Positions 42,752 to 52,293 of a stretch of 64,000 nucleotides of DNA are shown here, in pieces (position 1 is the first letter of the stretch; every line of letters starts with the position of its first letter). The DNA comes from GCA-002727735 sp038134525 (GTDB taxonomy: Bacteria > Bacteroidota > Bacteroidia > Flavobacteriales_D > Parvicellaceae). The translations under genes were made by a program, and so were the position numbers. The notes beneath the pieces were generated by a model that saw only the letters and a list, made by a program, of their open reading frames with translations, ran no database searches and was not told where the DNA came from. Location of the stretch: positions 124,001 to 188,000 of the forward strand of contig JAYPVI010000002.1 of assembly GCA_038134525.1 (NCBI GenBank), written 5' to 3'.

Positions 42752-44608
42752 TTATGATTCAGATAGTGCAACCAATTGCTCAAAAGAAAGGTCAATTTCA
42801 GATTTAATATTTTTAATTTTTTGCTGTAAATCCTTAACCTGATCAGCATCATTAGATTTATATAAGTCAAATTCAAATGAGGCTAACTTAGCTTCTAAGT
42901 TGCTAATTCTATTCTCTAAGGATCGTTGCTGGTTAAGTTGTTTTTTATGATTACCCTTTTTATTCTTTTTTTGGTCTGAATTGGTGATTAGCTCTGAAAT
43001 TGAACCATAATAACTGTGTATGAATTGACTCACTTTTTCGTGATAAATCTTTACTCTTTGCTCCTTTATAAAGTATACTTTTTCAGTTAATCCATCTAAA
43101 AAATCTCGATCATGTGAAACCAATAGTAGTGTACCTTTGTAATGAAGTAACGCTTCTTTTAATATTTCCTTTGAAGCCATATCTAAGTGATTGGTAGGCT
43201 CATCTAGAATTAAAAAATTATTCGGTTGCAATAACAATTTACAAAGTGATAATCTTGTTTTTTCACCACCTGAAAGCACTTTTACTTTTTTTTCTACATC
43301 ATCACCAGAGAATAAAAAAGAACCTAAAATTTGACGTATTTTCTTTCTCACCTCTCCAACAGCAACTTCATCTATGGTTTCAAACACCGTTAAATCTGGA
43401 TTTAAATTCTGTGCTTCATCTTGGGCAAAATACCCTATCATAACCTGATGTCCAAGCTCAATTTTACCGTCATATTGTATGTCGTTAACTATGGATTTAA
43501 TAAAAGTAGACTTACCCATTCCATTTTTTCCAATCAATGCTATTTTATCTCCATTTGATATTGAAAGATCAACATCTTTAAAAATGATCTTTTCATCATA
43601 ATTTTTTGAAAGTGATTTTATTTTTAGAATTTCTTTACCAGCATGAGTGGGGTCTGGGAATTGAAATTTTATTCTGTCATTTTCTAATTGATCTATTTCA
43701 ATTTCTTCTACTTTTTCAAGTTTTTTGATCAATGTCTGAGCAAAAGCAGCCTTATTCTTCTTCGCCCTAAATTTGTTAATTAGTTCCTGTGTATGCTTAA
43801 CCATCTTTTCTTGGTTCTTTTTAGCTGCTATTTGGGTTATTATTTCCTCTTCACGTAAGGTGATGTACTTAGAATAATTGCATTTATAATCATAGGACTT
43901 TCCATTGGCTAATTCAATGGTTCTATTAGTGATGTTATCTAAAAAAGTTTTATCATGAGAAATCAATAAAATAATACCTGAATATTGAACTAAATATCTC
44001 TCAAGCCATTGTATGGATTCAATGTCTAAATGATTTGTTGGTTCATCTAACAAAACCACTTCAGGTTTTTGAATAAGTAATTTTGCTAATTCAACTCGCA
44101 TTTTCCAACCGCCTGAAAATTCATTGTATGACTGATTTAACTCATTTTGATGAAATCCTAATCCCTTTAGTAAAAGTTCAGCTTCCTTTTGTTGATTATC
44201 TGCATCTAAATGATTAAGCCTATCATTGAGCTCTGTGAGCTCATCAATTAATTTCATATAGGAAGCAGATTCATAATCTGTTCTTACTGTCAGATCAGCA
44301 TTAATCTGATCTAACCTATTATTTATAACATAAACTTCATGATTAGCGGTTAGTACTTCTTCTAGTATCGAATTACTTGAATTTACTTTTAACTCTTGTG
44401 GAAGATAACCAACGGTAAGCATATTTTGCTTTTGAATAGATCCTGAAGTTGGTTGTTGATCACCCGTAATTAATTTTAAAAGCGTAGATTTTCCAGCACC
44501 GTTTTTGCCAACAACACCTATTTTATCTTTACTGTTAATTTGGAAAGATATGTTCTTGTATAAATCTCTTCCACCAAAACTGACTGATATGTTTGTTAGA
44601 TTAAGCAT
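42752..44608 (-). CDS. ABC-F family ATPase
   Basis: 618 aa cytoplasmic protein with two ABC domains and no membrane segments, of the ribosome-associated ABC-F type. Walker A GKNGAGKSTLLKL (about residues 36-48) and GKNGMGKSTFIKS (about 356-368); signatures FSGGWKMRVELAKLL and LSGGEKTRLSLCKLL; Walker B VVLLDEPTNHLD and FLILDEPTNHLD. The linker between domains (about 240-290) is Lys-rich and helical, and a C-terminal coiled coil (about 540-618) is like the Uup/YdiF subgroup. Likely translation or ribosome-assembly factor. Confidence 0.88.
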   Translation of the reverse strand: MLNLTNISVSFGGRDLYKNISFQINSKDKIGVVGKNGAGKSTLLKLITGDQQPTSGSIQKQNMLTVGYLPQELKVNSSNSILEEVLTANHEVYVINNRLDQINADLTVRTDYESASYMKLIDELTELNDRLNHLDADNQQKEAELLLKGLGFHQNELNQSYNEFSGGWKMRVELAKLLIQKPEVVLLDEPTNHLDIESIQWLERYLVQYSGIILLISHDKTFLDNITNRTIELANGKSYDYKCNYSKYITLREEEIITQIAAKKNQEKMVKHTQELINKFRAKKNKAAFAQTLIKKLEKVEEIEIDQLENDRIKFQFPDPTHAGKEILKIKSLSKNYDEKIIFKDVDLSISNGDKIALIGKNGMGKSTFIKSIVNDIQYDGKIELGHQVMIGYFAQDEAQNLNPDLTVFETIDEVAVGEVRKKIRQILGSFLFSGDDVEKKVKVLSGGEKTRLSLCKLLLQPNNFLILDEPTNHLDMASKEILKEALLHYKGTLLLVSHDRDFLDGLTEKVYFIKEQRVKIYHEKVSQFIHSYYGSISELITNSDQKKNKKGNHKKQLNQQRSLENRISNLEAKLASFEFDLYKSNDADQVKDLQQKIKNIKSEIDLSFEQLVALSES

Positions 44609-44633
44609 AAAAAAAAGCCCTAAAAAGGGCTTT
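44609..44633 (-). terminator. terminator of the gld operon
   Basis: AAAGCCCT (44614-44621), loop AAAA, AGGGCTTT (44626-44633); on the minus strand it is followed by a run of U. It lies between gldN and the ABC-F start codon. Confidence 0.75.
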
Positions 44634-44652
44634 CTTTAGAGGGACATATTTA

Positions 44653-45576
44653 TTAGAAATGCCATAAATCATGTTCAAATATAAAGATTTCATTTCGGAT
44701 TCTCTCTGATTCAAGAAGGGCATCAAGGCCTTCATAGTTAGGAGAAACTGTTCTATCAAATACGTTACTTTCCTTATATATGTAAGATGAAAACTCTCTT
44801 TTCCAGAACAAGTCATCAAAACTCATTCGTTGTGCATCATTGTCTGGGTTATAAACAAAAAAGTTTTGAAACACATACCTACATTCAGGGAAATATAACC
44901 AGAATAATTTTTTAAGACCTACTATTTCTTGCGTTTCAGGGTTAACTGCGTAGACAACTGGAGCAATTCCTATAATTCTAACATCTAGTACAGATCGCTG
45001 CTTATCAAAGAACCAGTCTTCTTTAATCTCATATCTTACGATATCTCTAGCTGTATATTCTTCAATATAGCTTACTTTGAGTACATCCCCGTTATCATCT
45101 AGAACAGGCTCTTCATTTGCAATAGAGTCTTTTAATTTATCTTGACCAAATTTAGATTTAAGCTTTTTTCTAAACGCAGGGTCTGTTACGTTACCATTGG
45201 ATGGTCTAACAGGAAATCTAAACTTATCATCTAAATCTAAACCATTTAAATCATATACAGTTAAGCTACCTTCTTCAAGGGCACCATATCTGATGATATC
45301 AAAAAGACATAATCTGTCTGAAAGGGGATCAAGTGGATAATATAATTTGTGATTCATCTTCTCTCTCAAGTCGATTACCCTCCAAACTCGTTTACCCCAC
45401 ATGACATCAGCTTCACGTAAGTGTGGATATTGAACAACTCTTTTGGTTGGAATATGTTCTTGAATGTAAACACCGTCTAGTACACCAGACTGCGTACTAA
45501 CACCTGAACCTGGTAATTGTGCACACAATACACCAGATATCAAAAATGCTGTTACTGAAAGAATTAAATTTTTCAT
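44653..45576 (-). CDS. gldN: type IX secretion/gliding protein GldN (PorN)
   Basis: 307 aa, signal peptide (MKNLILSVTAFLISGVLCAQ). Periplasmic partner of GldK in the ring beneath the outer membrane. Typical GldN pieces: READVMWGKRVWRVIDLREKMNHKLYYP (about residues 55-82), DIVRYEIKEDWFFDKQRSVLDVRIIGIAPV (about 174-203) and LFWLYFPECRYVF. Last gene of porP-gldK-gldL-gldM-gldN, 5 nt after gldM. Confidence 0.95.
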   Translation of the reverse strand: MKNLILSVTAFLISGVLCAQLPGSGVSTQSGVLDGVYIQEHIPTKRVVQYPHLREADVMWGKRVWRVIDLREKMNHKLYYPLDPLSDRLCLFDIIRYGALEEGSLTVYDLNGLDLDDKFRFPVRPSNGNVTDPAFRKKLKSKFGQDKLKDSIANEEPVLDDNGDVLKVSYIEEYTARDIVRYEIKEDWFFDKQRSVLDVRIIGIAPVVYAVNPETQEIVGLKKLFWLYFPECRYVFQNFFVYNPDNDAQRMSFDDLFWKREFSSYIYKESNVFDRTVSPNYEGLDALLESERIRNEIFIFEHDLWHF

Positions 45577-45581
45577 GTTGC

Positions 45582-47612
45582 TTAAATTAGTTTAAGTACT
45601 ATACCACTTTCTAAACGGGATTTCTTTCCGTTAGTTTCATTGATCACATCAATTCCAGTAAATGTCAATGAACCTCCTTTAGGTATCTTTTTTAGAGCAC
45701 TTTTCATGTCAGAAGTAAGTTTATCAGAATTGGACTTGTATTCAATTGGCTGTCCATTCTTAGTGGTAAACATGGTAAACGACACTACTTTATATGGCAC
45801 ATCTAATGGGCTATCACCAAGGTTTGCCTTTATAGTAGAATAACTTACTGCATTAGCTTTTTGTAAATTTCCTCCAGCTTTTCCAGCAAATTTAGCAATT
45901 GGCTTAGGCAATGGAAATACCCTGAACGTTTCATCAGCTAATTTGGCCTTAGAGCCATCATCAGCAGTAGCCTCTACAATTAGTCTAGCTTCCTTAGCTC
46001 TTACGTTGGATACCGTTGCAATGTAAAAACCTTTACCATCCGGCTTCGAACTAACATTACATCCGATACCCTTAACACTTATGGCCTCTGGCTTATATCC
46101 TGAAGCAGAAACTTTAAGCTTATTTTTCCAGTTAATATAAAGTACTTGAAGGTCCGCAGCTGAAATTGCAGCATTTGGAGCACCTACAGAATAATTAAAT
46201 TTCCATGGTTTCCATTTCTCAGTTCCTTTTACTTTAACCGCAATTTCTCCGTATAAAGTATGGTCTCCAACACCGCCTGTAATATTAAGTTGATCACCTG
46301 CATTACCATTAAACGTTTTCATATTGGCTTTATCTCTACTACCATGAGGTTTGACAAATTGTGAAGAATCATCTTCCCAATATCTAATCTTCATCGCTTC
46401 TGTTGAATCGTAAGCTGCAATCATAACTTTTAAACCAACAGAATCTCCTTGATTTACGTAACTTGATGCAGAAAATGCTAATGGTTCAATTTTATTAAAA
46501 TCAAACGTATTTACCTTTACCCTATCATCAATCAACTGAGTAGCCAATGTTTGAACAGATAACACATCAGATCTTAAAGAAGTCATTACAGCTGTTGCAG
46601 CAACTATAGGTGCATGATCAAACTGTCCAAATATCCAAGGATACTTTTCACCATGATTCATAACAAATTTCTGAATAGTTAAACGTTGCCAAATACTTTT
46701 AAGGGTTTCGGAATCAGCTTTGTCAATTTTATTGGTTGCAGCCAAATTATCAATTCCAATTGCTACTGAATCAGCAAAAGCCACTTTCTCTGCCTCATTG
46801 CTCAAGAGCTCAGGATCTTCAATAAAGGCCGTGTCTAAAACGTATTCAATCTTTTTACTAACCTTTTCTCCATTAACTTCTATAACTGCCTCACCAGGCT
46901 TATTAGCTATAAGTTGACAAATTTTATTTCTGTAGTTATGAAGGTTTTTCATCAGTTCTGCACCTTCAGGAGCCACATGTTCAAAATCTTGTCCTGCCAA
47001 CATTCTTGTTGGTGTGTCATAGTCATCTTTTTTCGAGTATCCCGATAAATCCTTAATGTGAATAAAACCGTCTTGTGTAATATGAAACAGATCATTATGA
47101 TAAGGATCATCAGCGTGGTCTACAACCTCTCCGTCATGGGCTACAATTCCAAGTCCATTAATCTTTTCAACTATTGCTTTCAACTTGGTTACAGCATCAG
47201 CATTGTTATCCGGATCCGTTATAGCTAATTCAATTCCTTGAAATTCTTCAAGCAATGTAGATGCATCAGCAGCACCAACTAACATCCAAAGATTACGAGC
47301 AACCAAGTCATTACACATTTTTCTTGTTTCGAAAACAATTGAATCTTTGACTCCAATTAAATCTGAAACCCTTTTGGTTTCTGGATTGTCTTTACCACTT
47401 GTTGATACTAATGTTGCATATTTACTATCTAAATTGCCAATAATATCTTCATTAAAAGTTTCTGTATTACTAATACTACTTTCAATTTTGTTATTTAATG
47501 TTACGAATGCATTAATAATTTCCTTGGAAACATTCATTGCAAGTAAAGCCATTAATACTAGGTACATAAGACCTACCATTTTCTGTCTTGGGGTTTCTTT
47601 ACCTCCTCCCAT
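45582..47612 (-). CDS. gldM: type IX secretion/gliding motor protein GldM (PorM)
   Basis: Inner-membrane motor subunit whose long periplasmic part contacts the GldK/N ring. N-terminus GGGKETPRQKMVGLMYLVLMALLAMNVSKEIINAF carries the single membrane helix. Periplasmic domains follow, including YGEIAVKVKGTEKWKPWKFNYSVG (about residues 450-473) and a C-terminal domain with FRVFPLPKPIAKF. At 676 aa it is much longer than the roughly 515 residues of F. johnsoniae GldM or P. gingivalis PorM; the extra length lies in the N-terminal periplasmic half, with the acidic HADDPYHNDLF and the DPELLSNEAEKVAF segments. Confidence 0.95.
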   Translation of the reverse strand: MGGGKETPRQKMVGLMYLVLMALLAMNVSKEIINAFVTLNNKIESSISNTETFNEDIIGNLDSKYATLVSTSGKDNPETKRVSDLIGVKDSIVFETRKMCNDLVARNLWMLVGAADASTLLEEFQGIELAITDPDNNADAVTKLKAIVEKINGLGIVAHDGEVVDHADDPYHNDLFHITQDGFIHIKDLSGYSKKDDYDTPTRMLAGQDFEHVAPEGAELMKNLHNYRNKICQLIANKPGEAVIEVNGEKVSKKIEYVLDTAFIEDPELLSNEAEKVAFADSVAIGIDNLAATNKIDKADSETLKSIWQRLTIQKFVMNHGEKYPWIFGQFDHAPIVAATAVMTSLRSDVLSVQTLATQLIDDRVKVNTFDFNKIEPLAFSASSYVNQGDSVGLKVMIAAYDSTEAMKIRYWEDDSSQFVKPHGSRDKANMKTFNGNAGDQLNITGGVGDHTLYGEIAVKVKGTEKWKPWKFNYSVGAPNAAISAADLQVLYINWKNKLKVSASGYKPEAISVKGIGCNVSSKPDGKGFYIATVSNVRAKEARLIVEATADDGSKAKLADETFRVFPLPKPIAKFAGKAGGNLQKANAVSYSTIKANLGDSPLDVPYKVVSFTMFTTKNGQPIEYKSNSDKLTSDMKSALKKIPKGGSLTFTGIDVINETNGKKSRLESGIVLKLI

Positions 47613-47638
47613 GGTATCTTATTTTTTAATTAATTAAA

Positions 47639-48448
47639 TTATCTGTTAACATTCATTGCTGAAAGCATATTACCATACACAGTGTTCAATGACGCCAAGT
47701 TTGTTGTTAACTCTGACATGGTTTCTTTATACTTTCTAGTATCTTCCAGTGATGAATGAAGGTTGGACATAAGCTCATTTATGCCTGCATACATTTCCTC
47801 ACTAGCTTTTAAATGGTCTGTTGCTCCTTTTAATTGCATTTCGTAAACATTATTTAACTCCGATAGGTTACCCGAAACTTTATTAAATTGCTCCCCAAGA
47901 TTAGAGTCCCCAGCAGAAATATTGGCGATTTCTTTTACTGAACTTGCAGCTGAGTCGTAAGCAGATGATAATTCACCTACCTTACTAGACGCACCTTTAA
48001 TATTCTCAACAAGTTCGCTATTTGCATCAGCTGCTGCTGTCATATCACCTAATTTTCCTGCACTATCACTTAAGTTTCGCATACCTGTACCCAAGCTTTC
48101 AATTAATTCAGGTTCAATCTTTGCTTTAGCTAGCATATTGTCCAGTTGTTCAACGACTGACTCATTCGAACTTTCAGGAAGAGAATGTAGGTCATCTTCA
48201 TCACCGTGACCTAAAGCTAACTCAGGATAAGCCAAAGACCAATCAATTTCTTCATGTAATGGTTCATGAGCAGACAACATAAAAATAACAGCTTCAATTC
48301 CAAGACCACCAATTAACATTATGGTAGCTCCTGGCCAGTGCTGAATTTTAAACATAGCTCCAACAATTACAGTTGCACCACCATAACCATAGACATATTT
48401 CATAATTGTCTTGAACTTTTTACTTTCGAAAAAACTATCTCCGCTCAT
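47639..48448 (-). CDS. gldL: type IX secretion/gliding motor protein GldL (PorL)
   Basis: Inner-membrane proton-channel subunit of the T9SS rotary motor. 269 aa: two membrane helices in YVYGYGGATVIVGAMFKIQHWPGATIMLIGGLGIEAVIFMLSA (about residues 18-60), including the conserved HWPGA, with the motor Glu in the second helix (GIEAVIF). A long C-terminal cytoplasmic helical domain has heptad-like SELNNVYEMQLKGATDHLKAS. 26 nt from gldM. Confidence 0.95.
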   Translation of the reverse strand: MSGDSFFESKKFKTIMKYVYGYGGATVIVGAMFKIQHWPGATIMLIGGLGIEAVIFMLSAHEPLHEEIDWSLAYPELALGHGDEDDLHSLPESSNESVVEQLDNMLAKAKIEPELIESLGTGMRNLSDSAGKLGDMTAAADANSELVENIKGASSKVGELSSAYDSAASSVKEIANISAGDSNLGEQFNKVSGNLSELNNVYEMQLKGATDHLKASEEMYAGINELMSNLHSSLEDTRKYKETMSELTTNLASLNTVYGNMLSAMNVNR

Positions 48449-48523
48449 TGTTTAGATTTTAAAGTTTGTAAATAAATTTAGTTAATAATAAATATTTTAA
48501 TCTTGAAGTATATTAATTAAATG

Positions 48524-50017
48524 TTAAAAATCACCTTCTTTATTAGGACCACCTCTACCTAAATAATTCATAACACTTCTAAATCCAATGTAAGATTTAG
48601 CCGTATCCTGATATTCATAGGATCTGGTTCCTGTTTGTAGGTAATATCCGATGTCTTTCCAAGAACCACCTCTAACTACTTTTCTTTTCATGGATGGTGG
48701 GTCATGGTCAAGAGCATGATAAATATATTCCGTATTCATATCGTGACCATACTCATAAACTGATTCGTCAAAAGCAGTACGACACCATTCTGCAACATTA
48801 CCAGACATGCAGTATAATCCAAAATCATTAGGATGGTACGAATTGGCTTTTACAGTATGGAATCCCCCATCTTCCATATACCTACCTCTTAAAGGCTTAA
48901 AGTTACCTAAAAAGCATCCTCTAGAGTTTCTAATATATGGACCTCCCCAAGGGTAAGGGTTATTGTCCAAACCACCTCTAGCTGCATATTCCCATTCCGT
49001 TTCACTAGGAAGTCTAAAGTCTTGAACAAATGGTAACATATGTGATTTTCTCCAAGAATTGAGAAGTTGTGTTCTCCAAACATTGAATGCATTACACTGC
49101 TGCCATGTTACACCAACAACTGGATATTCATCATAGGCTGGGTGCCAAAAATACATGTTTGACATGTGTTCGTTGTCTGCATACGTGAAGTCATGTATCC
49201 AACATAAAGTATCAGGATATACATTGATTACCTCCTTAATAATAAATCGAGATCTATCCTCATGACCCCTTATAGCATTGTTTTGCCCCTTACTGTTTCT
49301 AAACCCTAAATTTAAATCCTTACCTCTTACCTGGCCTGGCTCAGCAGGGAATGGCATATTTGGGTTTTTCATTTTCACCCTGTGGTCCTCATCCTCATCA
49401 GCTTCAGTATTTGAAATACGCTTGATTAAAGGTCTACCTTTTTTAGCAGCCTCTTGTAAATCAATCCAATAGTATTCAAACATAAATTTTCTAGTGTCAA
49501 ATTCCTTGCGCTGATAAAAACGCTCACTTTCATTCAAAAACATTTGAGCAAGTAATGGAGCATATTCTGAGTTATGCCCCCTTGAAGGGTTATAGGAAAT
49601 GTATTCAAAACGAGAATTCCAATTTAGTTGCCAATCTGCTTCATCTTTAACTTCTAATTCATCATCATAGGTTTCTATTAGGAATTCTTCTGGAAACTCT
49701 GCTCCCAAAATACGTCTAGCGATTGAATCTCTAACCCAATACACAAATTGTCTGTATTCATTATTGGTGATTTCTGTTTGATCCATGTAAAATGCACCAA
49801 CTGAAACTGTTTTAGTTTCATTGTAGTGAGTTAATGGAACATCCTGGTCACTTTGACCCATGTTAAATGCTCCAGCTGGTATATATAACATACCATACGG
49901 ATCAGTCTGATACCAAACTGGTCTTCCTAAAACACCAACTAATTCACCGTTTCCACCAGAAGTTGCACAACTTCCAAAAAGGAAAACTACCGAAATAAAA
50001 TAAAATATTTTTCTCAT
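48524..50017 (-). CDS. gldK: type IX secretion/gliding lipoprotein GldK (PorK)
   Basis: Outer-membrane-anchored ring subunit of the T9SS. The open frame extends to 50095, but the ATG at 50017 gives a proper lipoprotein signal MRKIFYFISVVFLFGSCATSG (lipobox LFGSC), so 497 aa is preferred. SUMF1/formylglycine-enzyme-like fold: YIPAGAFNMGQSD, FYMDQTEITNNEYRQFVYW, FRLPSETEWEYAARGG, MSGNVAEWC, VRGGSWKDIGYYLQ and YIGFRSVM. First gld gene, 83 nt downstream of the porP-like gene. Confidence 0.95.
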   Translation of the reverse strand: MRKIFYFISVVFLFGSCATSGGNGELVGVLGRPVWYQTDPYGMLYIPAGAFNMGQSDQDVPLTHYNETKTVSVGAFYMDQTEITNNEYRQFVYWVRDSIARRILGAEFPEEFLIETYDDELEVKDEADWQLNWNSRFEYISYNPSRGHNSEYAPLLAQMFLNESERFYQRKEFDTRKFMFEYYWIDLQEAAKKGRPLIKRISNTEADEDEDHRVKMKNPNMPFPAEPGQVRGKDLNLGFRNSKGQNNAIRGHEDRSRFIIKEVINVYPDTLCWIHDFTYADNEHMSNMYFWHPAYDEYPVVGVTWQQCNAFNVWRTQLLNSWRKSHMLPFVQDFRLPSETEWEYAARGGLDNNPYPWGGPYIRNSRGCFLGNFKPLRGRYMEDGGFHTVKANSYHPNDFGLYCMSGNVAEWCRTAFDESVYEYGHDMNTEYIYHALDHDPPSMKRKVVRGGSWKDIGYYLQTGTRSYEYQDTAKSYIGFRSVMNYLGRGGPNKEGDF

Positions 50018-50100
50018 CTTATTCTCTTTTAAAAAGTCCCAAACTTTATAACTTGAGGGACCACTTAATACGTTGTTTAAATTTTTAAGTTTCATTAATA

Positions 50101-51030
50101 CTATAAGAATCTAGGATTTTTAGATTTTTCTATTGAAGGGGGTTTAGCTAAACTGAAGCAATAATTCAACATGATATCATGTGATCCAGAACTGTATGTA
50201 GCAATTTCGCTCGTAGTTATACCATACGCATAACCAATTCTCAATGAACTTCCATCACCAAGTGAATGCTGATACCCTAACATCGGGGCAAATTCATCAC
50301 CTACTCTCCAAGTTAAACCACCCCAAAATTTATTTTGATAAAGGGCATTCACATTTAAATCCATGATGGTTGAAGAAGCATCTGATTTTATAAGCAAACT
50401 TGGACGCAATTTAATATCAGGTGTTATATCATAATTATAACCAGCAGTTATCCAATAATGGTGAACATTTTGAACATTTAAATTATTCATTTTTAAGCCG
50501 CCAATGTGTGTCGTAGAAATCCCCAGATATAATTCATTAGTTTTATAAAAAACACCTATATTAAAATCAGGAACAACTCCAGACATTTGTTCGCCACTTA
50601 TGCTTTGATCCTGTTGCCAAGGATTCCCAGATGGAGTTAACCATGTAGCTTGAATACTTTTTTGTAAAATACCTAGACTTGCTCCTAAACCTAGTTGGCC
50701 TGCACCAATGCCTAAGTGGTAAGAATAGTTAAGCCTTGCGATATTATTTTTCTCAAACCCTAGTTGATCGTTCACATAAGTTAAACCAATACCTCCTCTG
50801 ACCATTTCGACAGGTGCATGAACATTCATAATGCCAGTTGTTGGACTTCCCTCAAAACCGGCCCATTGTTGACGCCCCAATATCGTACCACAAATATTAT
50901 TATTCATCCCCGCATATCCTGGGTTGAAAGAAATATTATCAAACATGTAATGTGTAATCTGATAATCTTGCTGGGCGCTACTAACAAGAAATGCGCAAAA
51001 GAAAACGAATACAGATAAAAACTTTTTCAT
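50101..51030 (-). CDS. PorP/SprF family type IX secretion outer-membrane protein
   Basis: 309 aa from the ATG at 51030, which places the signal peptide MKKFLSVFVFFCAFLVSSAQ at the N-terminus (the frame continues 19 codons upstream). Hallmarks: QDYQITHYMFDNISFNPGYAGMNN (about residues 20-43), RQQWAGFEGSPTTG, and a closing GYAYGITTSEIATYSSGSHDIMLNYCF (about 269-295). Outer-membrane barrel associated with T9SS assembly or surface attachment. Directly upstream of gldK. Confidence 0.92.
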   Translation of the reverse strand: MKKFLSVFVFFCAFLVSSAQQDYQITHYMFDNISFNPGYAGMNNNICGTILGRQQWAGFEGSPTTGIMNVHAPVEMVRGGIGLTYVNDQLGFEKNNIARLNYSYHLGIGAGQLGLGASLGILQKSIQATWLTPSGNPWQQDQSISGEQMSGVVPDFNIGVFYKTNELYLGISTTHIGGLKMNNLNVQNVHHYWITAGYNYDITPDIKLRPSLLIKSDASSTIMDLNVNALYQNKFWGGLTWRVGDEFAPMLGYQHSLGDGSSLRIGYAYGITTSEIATYSSGSHDIMLNYCFSLAKPPSIEKSKNPRFL

Positions 51031-51137
51031 ATATAAATTATTAGTAATCAAATTGTTACGAAACAAAAAGTACTTTGTTACAATCAATTTTAACTAAATA
51101 TGCTAAAAATTAAGATGGTAAAGATAATAAAATTAAA

Positions 51138-52289
51138 CTAATTTAACTTCCTATATGTCATCCACCAAAGATCCGGAATTAATCCTTTTTGAGCAGTGAG
51201 GTAATCTTCATAATCACAAGGTACCAAATTATGGCGCTCAAATTTAAAATCTCTTAAGGGAGGGTAAGGTACTTCTAACCACCACCTTTCTGTTTTTGGA
51301 CTCTTATAAAAAACCAAATTGTGATTTAATTCTTCATGAAATACTGCATATTTTGTGTAATCTTTTTTAGTTCCAATAGGGTAATCTTGTTTTCTTTTTG
51401 AGTATCCATCAACAGCAAAATACATAAGTTGGGCTACTAATTCGATATCTGAATTACTCAAATTATTGTCCAAATTGTAAATTCCAAAACTTGTAAGTTT
51501 ATCACTAATTCCGGCATATTTAGTAAGTTGACACAACTCATTACCGAAAAAACCATTAGGTCCATTTTCACCTCTACTATTAAATTCAGATGCTCTAAGA
51601 CAAGATAAATCAATTGAAAGTATATCGGTATTTCTTAGATAAGGCTCGGCTATTTTGATGTTTTTTTGTAATTCTCCTAAACTAAGACAATCAAAATACA
51701 ACTCATTAAAGAGGCTTAACTGAGCGGAAGACATATAATATTGTTGACTACCAAGAATTGAAAAATTAAATAAAAAGCTAGGCTTTGATGTGATTAAATG
51801 ATTTATGAAATTTTGTTTAGAAAGTAAATTATCTTCATCGATTTCTAGGTCAATCATTTTATCAATGCAGGTTACATTCACCGTTTGCTCTAAATTTTTA
51901 TATCCTTGGTAATTAGCGAATGTCAATTCTTGAGAGTTTCCAAGTATTATCAAAAATTTACCCTTCTTTTGTACTTCAGCTGTTATTTCCTGTAGCGCAA
52001 TTAATGTATCTTTTTGTTGAGCACCCTTTTCTACAATACCGAGATCGACTATTTTTAATTTTGATCCAGGTTGTAAATAAAAATTATAAAACTTTTTTCT
52101 TATTGAGATATGAAAAACTTCATCTCCTTTTTTTTCATTTAAATTTTCCTTTTGCTCGACACTTACAACAACTATATCAGAATCATCCCAATCAGGAAAA
52201 CTATCTACATAAAAGTTACAAAAGGAACCTATTGAATTGTTTTTAATCTCTAACTTTTCAATCGGCTTGAAGTATATATCAAGATTCAT
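51138..52289 (-). CDS. arginase/ureohydrolase-fold protein with degenerate metal site
   Basis: 383 aa. Ureohydrolase landmarks are visible but altered: GNSQELTFANYQGY (usual GG-x-H replaced by GNSQ), VTCIDKMIDLE (usual DxHxD with His replaced by Met) and LSIDLSCLRASEF (usual DLDxxDP with the second and third Asp lost). Relatives beside T9SS genes in Bacteroidetes are usually annotated formimidoylglutamase. The missing ligands argue against a binuclear manganese hydrolase; a structural or regulatory role is possible. It lies between topA (4 nt) and porP. Confidence 0.7.
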   Translation of the reverse strand: MNLDIYFKPIEKLEIKNNSIGSFCNFYVDSFPDWDDSDIVVVSVEQKENLNEKKGDEVFHISIRKKFYNFYLQPGSKLKIVDLGIVEKGAQQKDTLIALQEITAEVQKKGKFLIILGNSQELTFANYQGYKNLEQTVNVTCIDKMIDLEIDEDNLLSKQNFINHLITSKPSFLFNFSILGSQQYYMSSAQLSLFNELYFDCLSLGELQKNIKIAEPYLRNTDILSIDLSCLRASEFNSRGENGPNGFFGNELCQLTKYAGISDKLTSFGIYNLDNNLSNSDIELVAQLMYFAVDGYSKRKQDYPIGTKKDYTKYAVFHEELNHNLVFYKSPKTERWWLEVPYPPLRDFKFERHNLVPCDYEDYLTAQKGLIPDLWWMTYRKLN

Positions 52290-52293
52290 TAAA

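Noticed and set aside
42752..44608. ABC-F protein as antibiotic resistance factor
   Set aside because: Architecture is that of housekeeping Uup/YdiF-like ABC-F proteins with a C-terminal coiled coil; no resistance-specific feature is seen.
50018..50095. Longer start for gldK (ATG at 50095)
   Set aside because: It would bury the lipoprotein signal sequence.
51031..51087. Longer start for the PorP-like protein (ATG at 51087)
   Set aside because: It would put 19 residues before an otherwise perfect signal peptide.
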